DNA from: Methanomassiliicoccaceae archaeon UBA113
Lineage (GTDB): Archaea; Thermoplasmatota; Thermoplasmata; Methanomassiliicoccales; Methanomethylophilaceae
Length of the DNA stretch: 14,789 nt
NCBI GenBank assembly: GCA_002506175.1
Contig: DAXB01000065.1
Coordinates: 1-14,789, forward strand
Reading direction: 5' to 3'
Under the pieces are notes generated by a model. It had not been told where the DNA came from. It did not search any database and saw nothing but the letters and a program-made list of their open reading frames with translations. The number at the start of each line of letters is the position of its first letter. The first letter of the stretch is position 1. Below are positions 6,892 through 14,286 of the stretch, one piece after another. The position numbers and the translations under genes were made by a program.

Positions 6892-9501
6892 TTACTGCTC
6901 TATGAGTACGAGGATGTTTCCGATCTGGATGGTCTCGACGGCCTTTCCCTCGAGCATTAGACGCTTGTCGAGCTCGAAGAACTCGGCGGGAACGTTGACC
7001 TTCTCCCCGTCGACATCGAGGTCGATGGAACCTTTGGACAGAGCCTCTGCGGCCTTGGCGGGATCGGTCGCTGAGAGTGCTGCGACGATTCCCTTCGCCT
7101 GTGCCTTGAAGGCGGGTCCGAGCTTGGCGTGGATCGGCTTGACACCGATGACCTCCTCTGTCAGCTTAGCCTCTGCCTCGACCTTGACTTCCTTGGCCTT
7201 AGTGGTCTCCTTGATGTCATCCATCGCTGAAGAGAGAACAGTGGCATCCGCTCCGACGAACTCGATCATGGCGAGCTCTGCGTTGAGAGGGATCTTCTTC
7301 TCTCCCTTCCATGCACGGATCGTGGCGAGGACCTCGGAGAGCTTCTCTCCTGCGGCCTCCGCATCCTCATCGATGAACATGGGCTCGGGCCAGCTCGTAA
7401 GGTGGATGGATACTCCGCCGTCGATGGCCTTGAAGTTGTTCTGGTAGACCTCCTCCGAGATGTGGGGCATCATAGGTGCGAGGAGCTTCATGCTTCCCAG
7501 GAGGACGTTGTACAGGGCGTACTTGACGGCATCGTCGGTCCTTCCCTTGATCATCTCGATGTAGTTGTCGGCGAGCTCGTGCCAGATGAAGTCCTCGAGG
7601 ACCTTCATCGCCTTGTCGAACTCGTAGACTTCCATGGAATCCGTGACCGCCTTGACGGTCTTGGAGTACTTGCTGATGATCCACCTGTCGGAGAGCCTCA
7701 GACTGTTACACTCCTTGGGCACGTTGTCGAAGAACCTGCTTGCGAAGTTTCCGATGTTGTAGACCTTGTTGCAGATCTTGCTTCCACGGATGACATCCTT
7801 CTCCCTGAATGCATGGTCGATTCCGAGTGAGCATGTAGTGACATAGTATCTGAGAGCATCTGCTCCGTACTTCTCCAGTATTGGGATGGGATCGATGACG
7901 TTTCCTATCGATGAGTGCATCGGGGTTCCGTCCGGCGCCATGATGAATCCGTGGATCATGATGTTCTCCCAGGGGATCGAGTTCTCGATCTGGTCGGCCC
8001 TCAGGATGGAGTAGAACGCCCAGGTCCTGATGATGTCGTGGGACTGCGGCCTGAGGGACATCGGGAACAGCTTCTTGTGGAGCTCCTCGTCCCTTCCCCA
8101 GAATGTGTTGTAGAGTGACGATCCGGAGGAATCCATCCATGTATCGAACACATCCATGCATCCGACGAGGTCTCCGCCGCACTCGGGGCACTTCTCCACC
8201 GGGGGCTTGTCGAGCGTCGGGTCACAATAGCACATCGCCTCGGTGGCGCAGACGGCGTGGCCGCACTTTGCGCACTCCCATACGGGAATCGGTGTGGCGA
8301 AGACACGCTGCCTGGAGAGGACCCAATCCCAGCTGAGGGAGTTTGTCCAATCCTGAAGCCTGACCTTCATGAACTCGGGGAACCAGTTGATCTCCTCGGC
8401 CCTCTTGAGGACAGCCTCCTTGAAATCGGTGGTCTTGAGGAACCACTGGGGAACCTGAAGGAACTCGATGGGCGTGTGGCATCTCCAGCAGATGGAGACC
8501 TGCTGGGGGTTATCCTCCTGCTTGACCATGAATCCCTCGGTCTTGAGGTCCTCGATCGCCGCATCCCTCGCTTCGAGGACGGGCATTCCGGCGTACTTTC
8601 CGGCGAGCTCGGTCATCTTTCCCTGCTCGTCGATTCCCTTCTCCATCTCGAAGTGGTACTTCATGGTCCACTCGAGATCGTCCTTGTCTCCGATGGTACA
8701 GATCATGACATTTCCGGTTCCGTAGTCCATCTTGACCTTGGGATCGGAGATGATCTTGACCTTCCTCCCGAACAGAGGTGTGATTAGCTCCTTTCCGACC
8801 AGCTTCGCCTTCTCCTTGTCGTCCGGGTGGACGGCAACCGCCTTGCATGTGCAGAGCAGCTCGGGCCTGGTGGTTGCGATGAGCATGTACTCATCCTTGT
8901 TGTCCGCGAAGTAGAACTTGATGTAGTTCAGCTTGTTGACGTTGTCCTTGTACTCTACCTCCGCATCTGCGAGAGCGGTCATACATCCGGGACACCAGTT
9001 GACGGGGAAGTTCGCCTTGTAGACGAGTCCCCTGTTGAACAGGTTGACGAACGAAAGCTGCGTGATCCTCCTGTAGTAGGGGGCATCCGTCTGGTAATAG
9101 ATGCTGGGATCCATGGACTCTCCGAGCATCTCGTAATCGTGTGTCATCTGCTCGATGAAGCCGTTCGCGAATTCCTCGCAGAGCCTCCTGTACTCCTGCC
9201 TGGGAGTGTCGAGCTTCGTGATATGGTGCTTCTTCTCCACCTTGACCTCGATGGGTGTTCCGTTGACATCGAAACAGAGTGGGAAGAACACGTTATATCC
9301 TCTCATCCTCTTGTAACGTGCAGCGAAATCGATCATGGAGTATCCGGTTGCGTGTCCGAGATGGAGCGGACCGGATGTGTATCTGGGCGGACAGTCGATG
9401 CTGAACACCGGCTTCTCGGACTTAGGGTCGAAGCGGTACAGAGCATCGTTCTTCCACATCTCCTGCCAGCGTTTTTCAATAGAAGCTGAGTCGTATGCCA
9501 T
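6892..9501 (-). CDS. valS: Valyl-tRNA synthetase
   Basis: Class I synthetase charging tRNA-Val; 869 residues, usual for the family. Visible: Rossmann signature PPRYTSGPLHLGHA (HLGH at 47-50), the ValRS block FDVNGTPIEVKVEK at 77-90, an editing domain with TTRPEL at 210-215, the DWVLSRQR block at 392-399, Cys pairs at C170/C173, C410/C413 and C438/C441 that could bind Zn, and an anticodon-binding and C-terminal region after about 600. The KMSKS-equivalent loop reads PMHSS at 527-531 in front of IGNVIDP, so both catalytic-loop lysines are replaced. The open frame extends to an ATG at 9528, but the TATA box at 9530-9538 puts the transcription start near 9508, downstream of that ATG. The ATG at 9501 is therefore preferred, giving a leader of only a few bases. 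The stop is TAA, the only non-TGA stop in the window. Confidence 0.97.
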   Translation of the reverse strand: MAYDSASIEKRWQEMWKNDALYRFDPKSEKPVFSIDCPPRYTSGPLHLGHATGYSMIDFAARYKRMRGYNVFFPLCFDVNGTPIEVKVEKKHHITKLDTPRQEYRRLCEEFANGFIEQMTHDYEMLGESMDPSIYYQTDAPYYRRITQLSFVNLFNRGLVYKANFPVNWCPGCMTALADAEVEYKDNVNKLNYIKFYFADNKDEYMLIATTRPELLCTCKAVAVHPDDKEKAKLVGKELITPLFGRKVKIISDPKVKMDYGTGNVMICTIGDKDDLEWTMKYHFEMEKGIDEQGKMTELAGKYAGMPVLEARDAAIEDLKTEGFMVKQEDNPQQVSICWRCHTPIEFLQVPQWFLKTTDFKEAVLKRAEEINWFPEFMKVRLQDWTNSLSWDWVLSRQRVFATPIPVWECAKCGHAVCATEAMCYCDPTLDKPPVEKCPECGGDLVGCMDVFDTWMDSSGSSLYNTFWGRDEELHKKLFPMSLRPQSHDIIRTWAFYSILRADQIENSIPWENIMIHGFIMAPDGTPMHSSIGNVIDPIPILEKYGADALRYYVTTCSLGIDHAFREKDVIRGSKICNKVYNIGNFASRFFDNVPKECNSLRLSDRWIISKYSKTVKAVTDSMEVYEFDKAMKVLEDFIWHELADNYIEMIKGRTDDAVKYALYNVLLGSMKLLAPMMPHISEEVYQNNFKAIDGGVSIHLTSWPEPMFIDEDAEAAGEKLSEVLATIRAWKGEKKIPLNAELAMIEFVGADATVLSSAMDDIKETTKAKEVKVEAEAKLTEEVIGVKPIHAKLGPAFKAQAKGIVAALSATDPAKAAEALSKGSIDLDVDGEKVNVPAEFFELDKRLMLEGKAVETIQIGNILVLIEQ

Positions 9502-9529
9502 GGCTAACAGGGTTTGGTATATCTGCACT

Positions 9530-9538
9530 TTATATAAG
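9530..9538 (-). promoter_or_regulatory. TATA box of valS
   Basis: TTATATAAG is a near-consensus archaeal TATA box in either orientation. It lies about 33 bases from the ATG at 9501, predicting a start near 9508 and a leader of about seven bases. It faces away from the coiled-coil gene's promoter at about 9576, making a divergent promoter pair. Confidence 0.65.
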
Positions 9539-9575
9539 CGTGTGTGCGCGCGAGGACGTACACAAAAGGTACAAG

Positions 9576-9585
9576 TTTATTATAA
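9576..9585 (+). promoter_or_regulatory. TATA-like box of the coiled-coil membrane protein gene
   Basis: TTTATTATAA at 9576-9585 predicts transcription from about 9605 and a leader of about 65 bases before the ATG at 9673. Two TGCCAAT direct repeats at 9592-9598 and 9611-9617 flank the predicted start; whether they matter is unknown. Confidence 0.5.
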
Positions 9586-9619
9586 CACAGATGCCAATGA
9601 CTATGATTAGTGCCAATAT

Positions 9620-9665
9620 GCGCTTCCGCGGATGGGCAATGGATGGAAAGCGCTTCGGCAGGTGG
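9620..9665 (+). promoter_or_regulatory. Leader hairpin and Shine-Dalgarno sequence before the coiled-coil gene
   Basis: GCGCTTCC at 9620-9627 can pair with GGAAAGCGC at 9645-9653 (8 bp with one bulged A, 17-base loop). A Shine-Dalgarno-like AGGTGG follows at 9660-9665, eight bases before the ATG at 9673. GCGCTTC recurs at 9650-9656 as a direct repeat of the left arm. The spacing supports ATG 9673 over earlier in-frame starts (GTG 9610, ATG 9643), which would lie in or before the hairpin. Confidence 0.4.
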
Positions 9666-9672
9666 AATAACA

Positions 9673-10338
9673 ATGTTGTTTGATGCAGAATCGAGGCAGA
9701 GACACGGCGACAAACGTAAGGGTGCAATGGACCTCCTCGGAGACTATCTTGCAAGCGAGACCAACGAGATTGAGGAGATCTGGGATGCCATCCGTTCCCA
9801 GAAAGAAATCACTAGCAGCCTGATACAGAAGACGGACGATCTCAAAGAGGAGGTCGGCGGATTCACGGACGGTATCAAGGATGTGAAGGAACAGATCGCA
9901 AGGACCAATGCCGACATGGCAGCCACCAAGGACACCGTGGATCTGGCCAAAGCCGAGACTGATGCGATGAAGAGGGATGTGGACAGCACCCTCGAGGAAG
10001 TCAAGGCCGCATCTGCGGCGAGCGGTGCGAACGCTGCTTCGGCCCTCGCACTCGCAACAGAGGCCAAGAACGGGATGGACGGCGTGAGGGCTGACTTCGT
10101 CAGCGCCAGGTCCGAGATCCTCGACAACACCGAGAGGAAGATCGATGAGCTCAGGGGAGTCATCCTCGAGCAGAAGGACACGATCGACAAGCAGGCAGCT
10201 ATCATCGAGGAATTGACGAACACCAACGCGGAACTCAAGAAGAAGCTCCTTAGGGACAACATCATCGCCATCATCATCTCGGCGGCAGCGCTGGGTGTCA
10301 CGCTCTGCGTCCTTGCATACTTCATGAGCATGCACTGA
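9673..10338 (+). CDS. Tail-anchored coiled-coil membrane protein of unknown function
   Basis: A 221-residue protein with no family I recognise. Residues 1-20 are charged and basic; about 22-195 are rich in Glu, Lys, Asp and Ala with heptad-like spacing, so a long coiled coil is expected, with a low-complexity Ala/Ser stretch near 112-128. Residues 196-218 form one hydrophobic segment (NIIAIIISAAALGVTLCVLAYF), followed by only MSMH. There is no signal peptide. This is a tail-anchored layout: a cytoplasmic coiled coil held to the membrane by its C-terminus, superficially like SNARE-type or chemoreceptor-like stalks, though no such signature was recognised. ATG 9673 is chosen for the Shine-Dalgarno AGGTGG at 9660-9665. 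The gene is divergent from valS and has its own TATA box and terminator, so it is a single-gene unit. A scaffold or membrane-organising role is a guess. Confidence 0.8.
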   Translation: MLFDAESRQRHGDKRKGAMDLLGDYLASETNEIEEIWDAIRSQKEITSSLIQKTDDLKEEVGGFTDGIKDVKEQIARTNADMAATKDTVDLAKAETDAMKRDVDSTLEEVKAASAASGANAASALALATEAKNGMDGVRADFVSARSEILDNTERKIDELRGVILEQKDTIDKQAAIIEELTNTNAELKKKLLRDNIIAIIISAAALGVTLCVLAYFMSMH

Positions 10339-10351
10339 TCTGAAACCCATT

Positions 10352-10384
10352 CCGGCGGTAACCCGCCGGCATCATTCTGTTTTT
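10352..10384 (+). terminator. Hairpin terminator after the coiled-coil gene
   Basis: A perfect 7-bp stem, CCGGCGG at 10352-10358 and CCGCCGG at 10363-10369, with a TAAC loop, lies 13 bases after the stop codon. A run of five T follows at 10380-10384. Confidence 0.75.
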
Positions 10385-10427
10385 AACTTTACATGAATCA
10401 GAGATTCTCGAAAAAGCATAATCGATT

Positions 10428-10445
10428 TAAAGGGGCCGAAGCCCC
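10428..10445 (-). terminator. UUCG-loop hairpin terminator of the surface protein gene
   Basis: On the minus strand GGGGC-TTCG-GCCCC (arms at 10441-10445 and 10432-10436) forms a cUUCGg-closed hairpin, followed by TTTAAAT. It lies 54 bases after the surface-protein stop. On the plus strand the same dyad is followed by CGATTTTGTTT, so it could also stop read-through from the coiled-coil gene. The rest of 10385-10498 shows nothing else recognisable. Confidence 0.6.
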
Positions 10446-10498
10446 CGATTTTGTTTAGAGGTTGTTAGTTCCTTTCGCAACGCATTCTTCCTCTCCGA

Positions 10499-13400
10499 TC
10501 AGCTTCTGTTGAGCCTGAGGATGAGAATGACCGCCATGACAGCCATGATGATTACTGCGAGGACGAGGAGGATTTCGGTTATGGACAGACCGTCAGAAGT
10601 CTCCGTGTGAGTATCCGGATCGGTGTCGTATCCTGACTTCTGGATTCCGCTGAGGGCTATATCCAACATCCTGTCCACACCTGCTTTGTCATCATTCGCG
10701 ATGAATGTCAGACTTCCTCCGTCGAGCCTCTCACCGTTGATGGCGGTGATGACTGCATTTCCGGAGTATCCATTGGCAAGCGTATAGGTGATCTCGTGCG
10801 TTCCCGCCGCAACATTCAGATGGCTCGTATTTCCAGTCTTGTCCTTCAGCATCATCTCCCCGTCTATGAAGACGTTATCGATACCGACATTAGCCGTGAC
10901 AGTTACAGAATAGACCTTCTTGACAATCTTCGCATAGATCTTTTCATAACCTGGATCCCCGATGTACACATCATCCCATACGGACACATCGACATATTTC
11001 CTGGACTTGCTGTCATATGTCTGCCAGGATTGGAATTCGGAGTCACTCATTGCAGGAATGACCAGATAATCGAGCTTCCAATCACCGTCTACCAGCACAG
11101 GCCCAACCAAAGGATACTGTTTAGATCCGGCGTAAATAGTGCACCATATGGCACCGTCCACGTTGAACTCGGTGCTTACAGCGGTTTCATCCATCCAATA
11201 GGCGAGTACATCAGCATCTACCGTAGAGCCGTTCATGACGATAAGATTCATCGTGCTGAACGATCCCGATCCCGTCACAAGCGCTGTAGAACCTATGCTT
11301 CCGCATCTGTCGAAATCATCCATGGTTGCCCCAACAATCAGTGACCCTGTAACCGTTATGGATGCCAGGTGACCGTCTTTGTTCTGAACATCCAACGTTC
11401 CGAGAACGCACACAGCCGCAAAAACTGCTGTCATACTCGCATTGTTGGTCACAGTTAGTTTTCCCTCTACGATGACACTTGAGAAATAGCACATGAGCAT
11501 ATTTCCTGTTCCATTTACTACCAATTCCGATGCGGGTTTGACTACCAGCTTTGAATCCGTGCCGGATCCTGAAAACGCCAGTTGCTTCACATATACTGTT
11601 CCACCGATCTTGACTTCATCATCGGTAGACAAACCTCCCATGATGGTCGGATGCATCTCGTTACCGCTGAATTCCTGTGAAAAAGTCAGAACTGCCTGAG
11701 GAAGGACGGTTGTTTCCTCCCCGAAATCGACAGATCCGTTAGGAGTTCCCATGGTTCCAGAAAGTGTTATGCCACCTTCAAAGGTGATTGTACCGTACGT
11801 ATAGATGAAATCGCTCATCGCGATCTTCGAAGGTGCGACGAAGTTGAGTGTGAAACGCTCCGTCTCGGTACCTGTTATCTTAATATCGGATAGGTTTGCG
11901 TCTCCGTAGACGAACACCGTATCGAATTTAGCATCGAGGATTCCGGCGAATGCGTTTGGGATGCGTGAAATGCAGCATTTGGCATCGTTGTCGTCTTTAG
12001 TGTCATTGGCGAAGTATGCTCCCGAAACCTTGTATTTAGCATACAGATAGTCTGCTTCGGTTTTCACAACTGATGCTTCTGCGGGGGATGACATATCGAA
12101 CTTGACTACTCCGGTTTCCCCTATAGCCAGCACGGAGCAATCTATGACCCATCCGTAATCATCCACCTTCGTGACCTCAGAGTGCCATGGATTCGCCGAA
12201 GATTCCCCCTTCTTCATCCACGTGTTGAAGTTCGAACTGTTAACGCACAACTCTCCATCCACTGTGAAAGTGCACCCATTCACAACACGCGTATTGTAAC
12301 CGCCGGCCTCATACTTGACCCCGGATGGGAGCGTGGTATCCTTGGAGATGATGATGCCCTCCATGGTTGTGTACTCGCTGCAAGGTGAGAATGGCCTGAG
12401 CACATCCCCTGACTTTGCCTCTCCGAACGCGACGTATACGTTGCAGTATTTGACATACGGACTCAAACCATCCTGTATCTTGAAATCGGCATGGATGGAT
12501 CCGAGAGTTATACCGTTATTGATGTTCTCGATGATCAATGAACCGTATACGTAGATGCTTCCGCTGTTGACCAATTTAGCACCATCAGCTATGGTGAGCG
12601 TCGAGCCTTCCCCGATATCGATTGCATGAACGTACCCCATGACATCAGTTTTGAGCTTGACAGACGCAGGAACCGTGACATCCTCTTCTATCTCGAGTGT
12701 TCCGAACATCTGGATATCGGTCGCGCCGTTACTGATTGCCTTTGATAATGTCGTGTAATATGTGTCGACTGTTTTGTCTGCATCCTTTACCGTGTACTTG
12801 GCTGCTGTGAGCCTCGCGCCATTACCATATTTTACATCCACATCTTGATTGTCCTTCAAGATTAGGAGTCCTTCTACTGCAAGAGTTCCGCTCACTTTGA
12901 ATTCGGATGCGTCTGCAGGCTTCAATATTGAAACATCGCCGATAACATCGAGATGTGCCCCCGAGTAAACCCATAGATCGGCATCTTTCATGGTCATCGA
13001 CCCAAAACAGACCGTCTCTGATGGATTCTTTACGTAAATTGTTGAGCTCGAAGCGCCACATGCTTCTACAGTCTTCGACAAATCGATAGCACTGACAATC
13101 GTCTTGGTATCCGCACACATCTGATCCTTGGAATTATCGGCATCGTAATCCATGAACGTGGTAACAGATCCTGTTACCCTTACATTGGAAATATCGTGTA
13201 ACTCTATGTTGTTCACGGCAACGTTTGTATCATCGCCGCCTGTTTTGAGTTTGGAAATTGCCAAATCGCTCAAGGGCGCAGACGGTGCATAACCCGGAAT
13301 CTTTGATGGCGAAGATGCGACATAATATTGAACTCCACCGTCTGTATATGCGAAAAGCCCCTCATCGCTAATATAATAGACTCCTTTTGCTGAGACCAGA

Positions 13401-14077
13401 TCGATAATAGCAGATGTCTCCGCTATGGTTATTCTCATGTATGATCCGGCATAGCAGGCTTCGTTATCTACCGTGATTGTTCCCGCCAGATAGCATCCTT
13501 CGTTGCTGATTGCACGCCCCAATACCGTCAGAGTGGAGCCTTTATCGAAGTACACCTGGTTGATCCTTGCAACTCCGTTTGTTCCATTGATGATGTCTCC
13601 ATTAACGATTATGCTTTTCTCATCGATGTTTCCTTCAAGACTTATTCCCACATTGTATGTACCGGCCCAGGACATATCCCCGAGCGAGTTGATGGTTCCA
13701 TTGATCACGACCTTTTTACCGTTGCCAGGAAGGATCTGAAGCCCGTCAACAGACTTCGAAACGATGGTTCCATCGATGAGGGCATCTCCTTCAACCCTTA
13801 TCGACCCCTCGATCTTGACGGTCACCCCTTTGTTCACTATGAAATATCCATCCTCAACAATGACACGTCCTGATGAAGTGATGGTTGTATCCTCGTTCAC
13901 TATGACGGTTTGTCCAGATTTCACATCTATGGTCGATGTGATGTTGCCGTGCAGGTAGATGATATCCGTTTCGTTCTCCGCGTCATTGTCCATCTCTGGA
14001 ACAAGGCCGAGAACCGAGAACGCCACTAACGCCACAACCAACACTGCAACCATTCTTTTCACATTCATGTTAAACAT
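10499..14077 (-). CDS. Very large secreted, membrane-anchored beta-rich surface protein
   Basis: A 1192-residue exported protein. It has an N-terminal signal peptide (basic NVKR, then a hydrophobic core at about 9-26) and one C-terminal membrane segment at about 1168-1187, followed by RLNRS. Between them lie many short beta-strand units of the type 'GTLxVxG' or 'VxGxLxV' (for example SGTLAVEGLL, VTGSLIVGAT, VLGTLDVQN), as in right-handed beta-helix or adhesin-like proteins. Residues about 1055-1128 look like a small PEGA-like beta domain, then a Thr/Asp-rich stalk. Several N-x-S/T sites suit archaeal N-glycosylation. Sixteen cysteines are present, many for an extracellular protein. ATG 14077 heads the open frame; ATG 14068 is a fair alternative because a purine-rich AGGGGA lies before it at better spacing. 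The DNA is visibly more AT-rich than valS or the helicases, suggesting accessory or acquired DNA. A role in adhesion or the cell envelope is inferred. Confidence 0.85.
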   Translation of the reverse strand: MFNMNVKRMVAVLVVALVAFSVLGLVPEMDNDAENETDIIYLHGNITSTIDVKSGQTVIVNEDTTITSSGRVIVEDGYFIVNKGVTVKIEGSIRVEGDALIDGTIVSKSVDGLQILPGNGKKVVINGTINSLGDMSWAGTYNVGISLEGNIDEKSIIVNGDIINGTNGVARINQVYFDKGSTLTVLGRAISNEGCYLAGTITVDNEACYAGSYMRITIAETSAIIDLVSAKGVYYISDEGLFAYTDGGVQYYVASSPSKIPGYAPSAPLSDLAISKLKTGGDDTNVAVNNIELHDISNVRVTGSVTTFMDYDADNSKDQMCADTKTIVSAIDLSKTVEACGASSSTIYVKNPSETVCFGSMTMKDADLWVYSGAHLDVIGDVSILKPADASEFKVSGTLAVEGLLILKDNQDVDVKYGNGARLTAAKYTVKDADKTVDTYYTTLSKAISNGATDIQMFGTLEIEEDVTVPASVKLKTDVMGYVHAIDIGEGSTLTIADGAKLVNSGSIYVYGSLIIENINNGITLGSIHADFKIQDGLSPYVKYCNVYVAFGEAKSGDVLRPFSPCSEYTTMEGIIISKDTTLPSGVKYEAGGYNTRVVNGCTFTVDGELCVNSSNFNTWMKKGESSANPWHSEVTKVDDYGWVIDCSVLAIGETGVVKFDMSSPAEASVVKTEADYLYAKYKVSGAYFANDTKDDNDAKCCISRIPNAFAGILDAKFDTVFVYGDANLSDIKITGTETERFTLNFVAPSKIAMSDFIYTYGTITFEGGITLSGTMGTPNGSVDFGEETTVLPQAVLTFSQEFSGNEMHPTIMGGLSTDDEVKIGGTVYVKQLAFSGSGTDSKLVVKPASELVVNGTGNMLMCYFSSVIVEGKLTVTNNASMTAVFAAVCVLGTLDVQNKDGHLASITVTGSLIVGATMDDFDRCGSIGSTALVTGSGSFSTMNLIVMNGSTVDADVLAYWMDETAVSTEFNVDGAIWCTIYAGSKQYPLVGPVLVDGDWKLDYLVIPAMSDSEFQSWQTYDSKSRKYVDVSVWDDVYIGDPGYEKIYAKIVKKVYSVTVTANVGIDNVFIDGEMMLKDKTGNTSHLNVAAGTHEITYTLANGYSGNAVITAINGERLDGGSLTFIANDDKAGVDRMLDIALSGIQKSGYDTDPDTHTETSDGLSITEILLVLAVIIMAVMAVILILRLNRS

Positions 14078-14121
14078 TCCCCTGCATACAATCCATCGGA
14101 CAGATGCTCTGTAACATCAAC

Positions 14122-14144
14122 GAAGGCGCATCACGCATGCCTTC
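14122..14144. promoter_or_regulatory. Inverted repeat in the leader of the surface protein gene
   Basis: GAAGGC at 14122-14127 and GCCTTC at 14139-14144 can pair. With a 2-base bulge the stem grows to 8 bp around a 5-base loop. It lies about 45 bases upstream of the surface protein start, inside the predicted leader, so it could act as an RNA hairpin. It is shown only by complementarity. Confidence 0.35.
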
Positions 14145-14162
14145 TCTTCTTATTCTGGTTGT

Positions 14163-14195
14163 ATACGATGAATTTCGTATTAATACATCAATACG
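14163..14195. promoter_or_regulatory. Promoter region with overlapping dyads upstream of the surface protein gene
   Basis: Three alternating copies of a half-site occur: ATACG at 14163-14167, CGTAT at 14176-14180 and ATACG at 14191-14195. They make two overlapping inverted repeats: ATACGA/TCGTAT with a 6-base spacer, and CGTATT/AATACG with an 8-base spacer. A self-complementary GTATTAATAC at 14177-14186 could be the TATA element, giving a minus-strand start near 14155 and a leader of about 80 bases. This suggests regulated expression. Confidence 0.4.
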
Positions 14196-14201
14196 CAATC
14201 G

Positions 14202-14277
14202 AAAAAAGTAAGAATCAGGAGGAGCCCTGGACGCAAATGGGCCCCTCGAAAAGGTTTGACCGTGCCCCTTCCGGGGC
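14202..14277 (-). terminator. Terminator region of the CBS-HPF gene
   Basis: On the minus strand, nine bases after the stop, GCCCC-GGAA-GGGGC (14264-14277) forms a 5-bp hairpin. It is followed by a short T run at 14249-14252 and a six-T run at 14202-14207. GGGCCCC at 14239-14245 could instead pair with GGGGCCC at 14273-14279, so two foldings compete. Either the hairpin or the later T run could end the transcript. Confidence 0.45.
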
Positions 14278-14286
14278 CCGTAAAGT

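Noticed and set aside
9502..9528. N-terminal extension of ValRS to the ATG at 9528
   Set aside because: The TATA box at 9530-9538 places the transcription start downstream of that ATG, so the extra nine residues would not be in the mRNA.
9502..9672. A tRNA or small stable RNA in the valS/coiled-coil gap
   Set aside because: No cloverleaf, T-loop (GTTCRA) or CCA-like end could be found; the hairpin there fits a leader structure better.
9607..10350. A 247-codon minus-strand frame opposite the coiled-coil gene
   Set aside because: It reads antisense through the coiled-coil gene. The plus frame has a Shine-Dalgarno sequence, a coherent coiled-coil-plus-membrane-helix layout, a promoter and a terminator; the minus frame has none of these.
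10499..14077. Tandem DNA repeats or a CRISPR array inside the surface protein region
   Set aside because: The repeats are at the level of protein pattern only; no evenly spaced identical DNA units were seen by eye.
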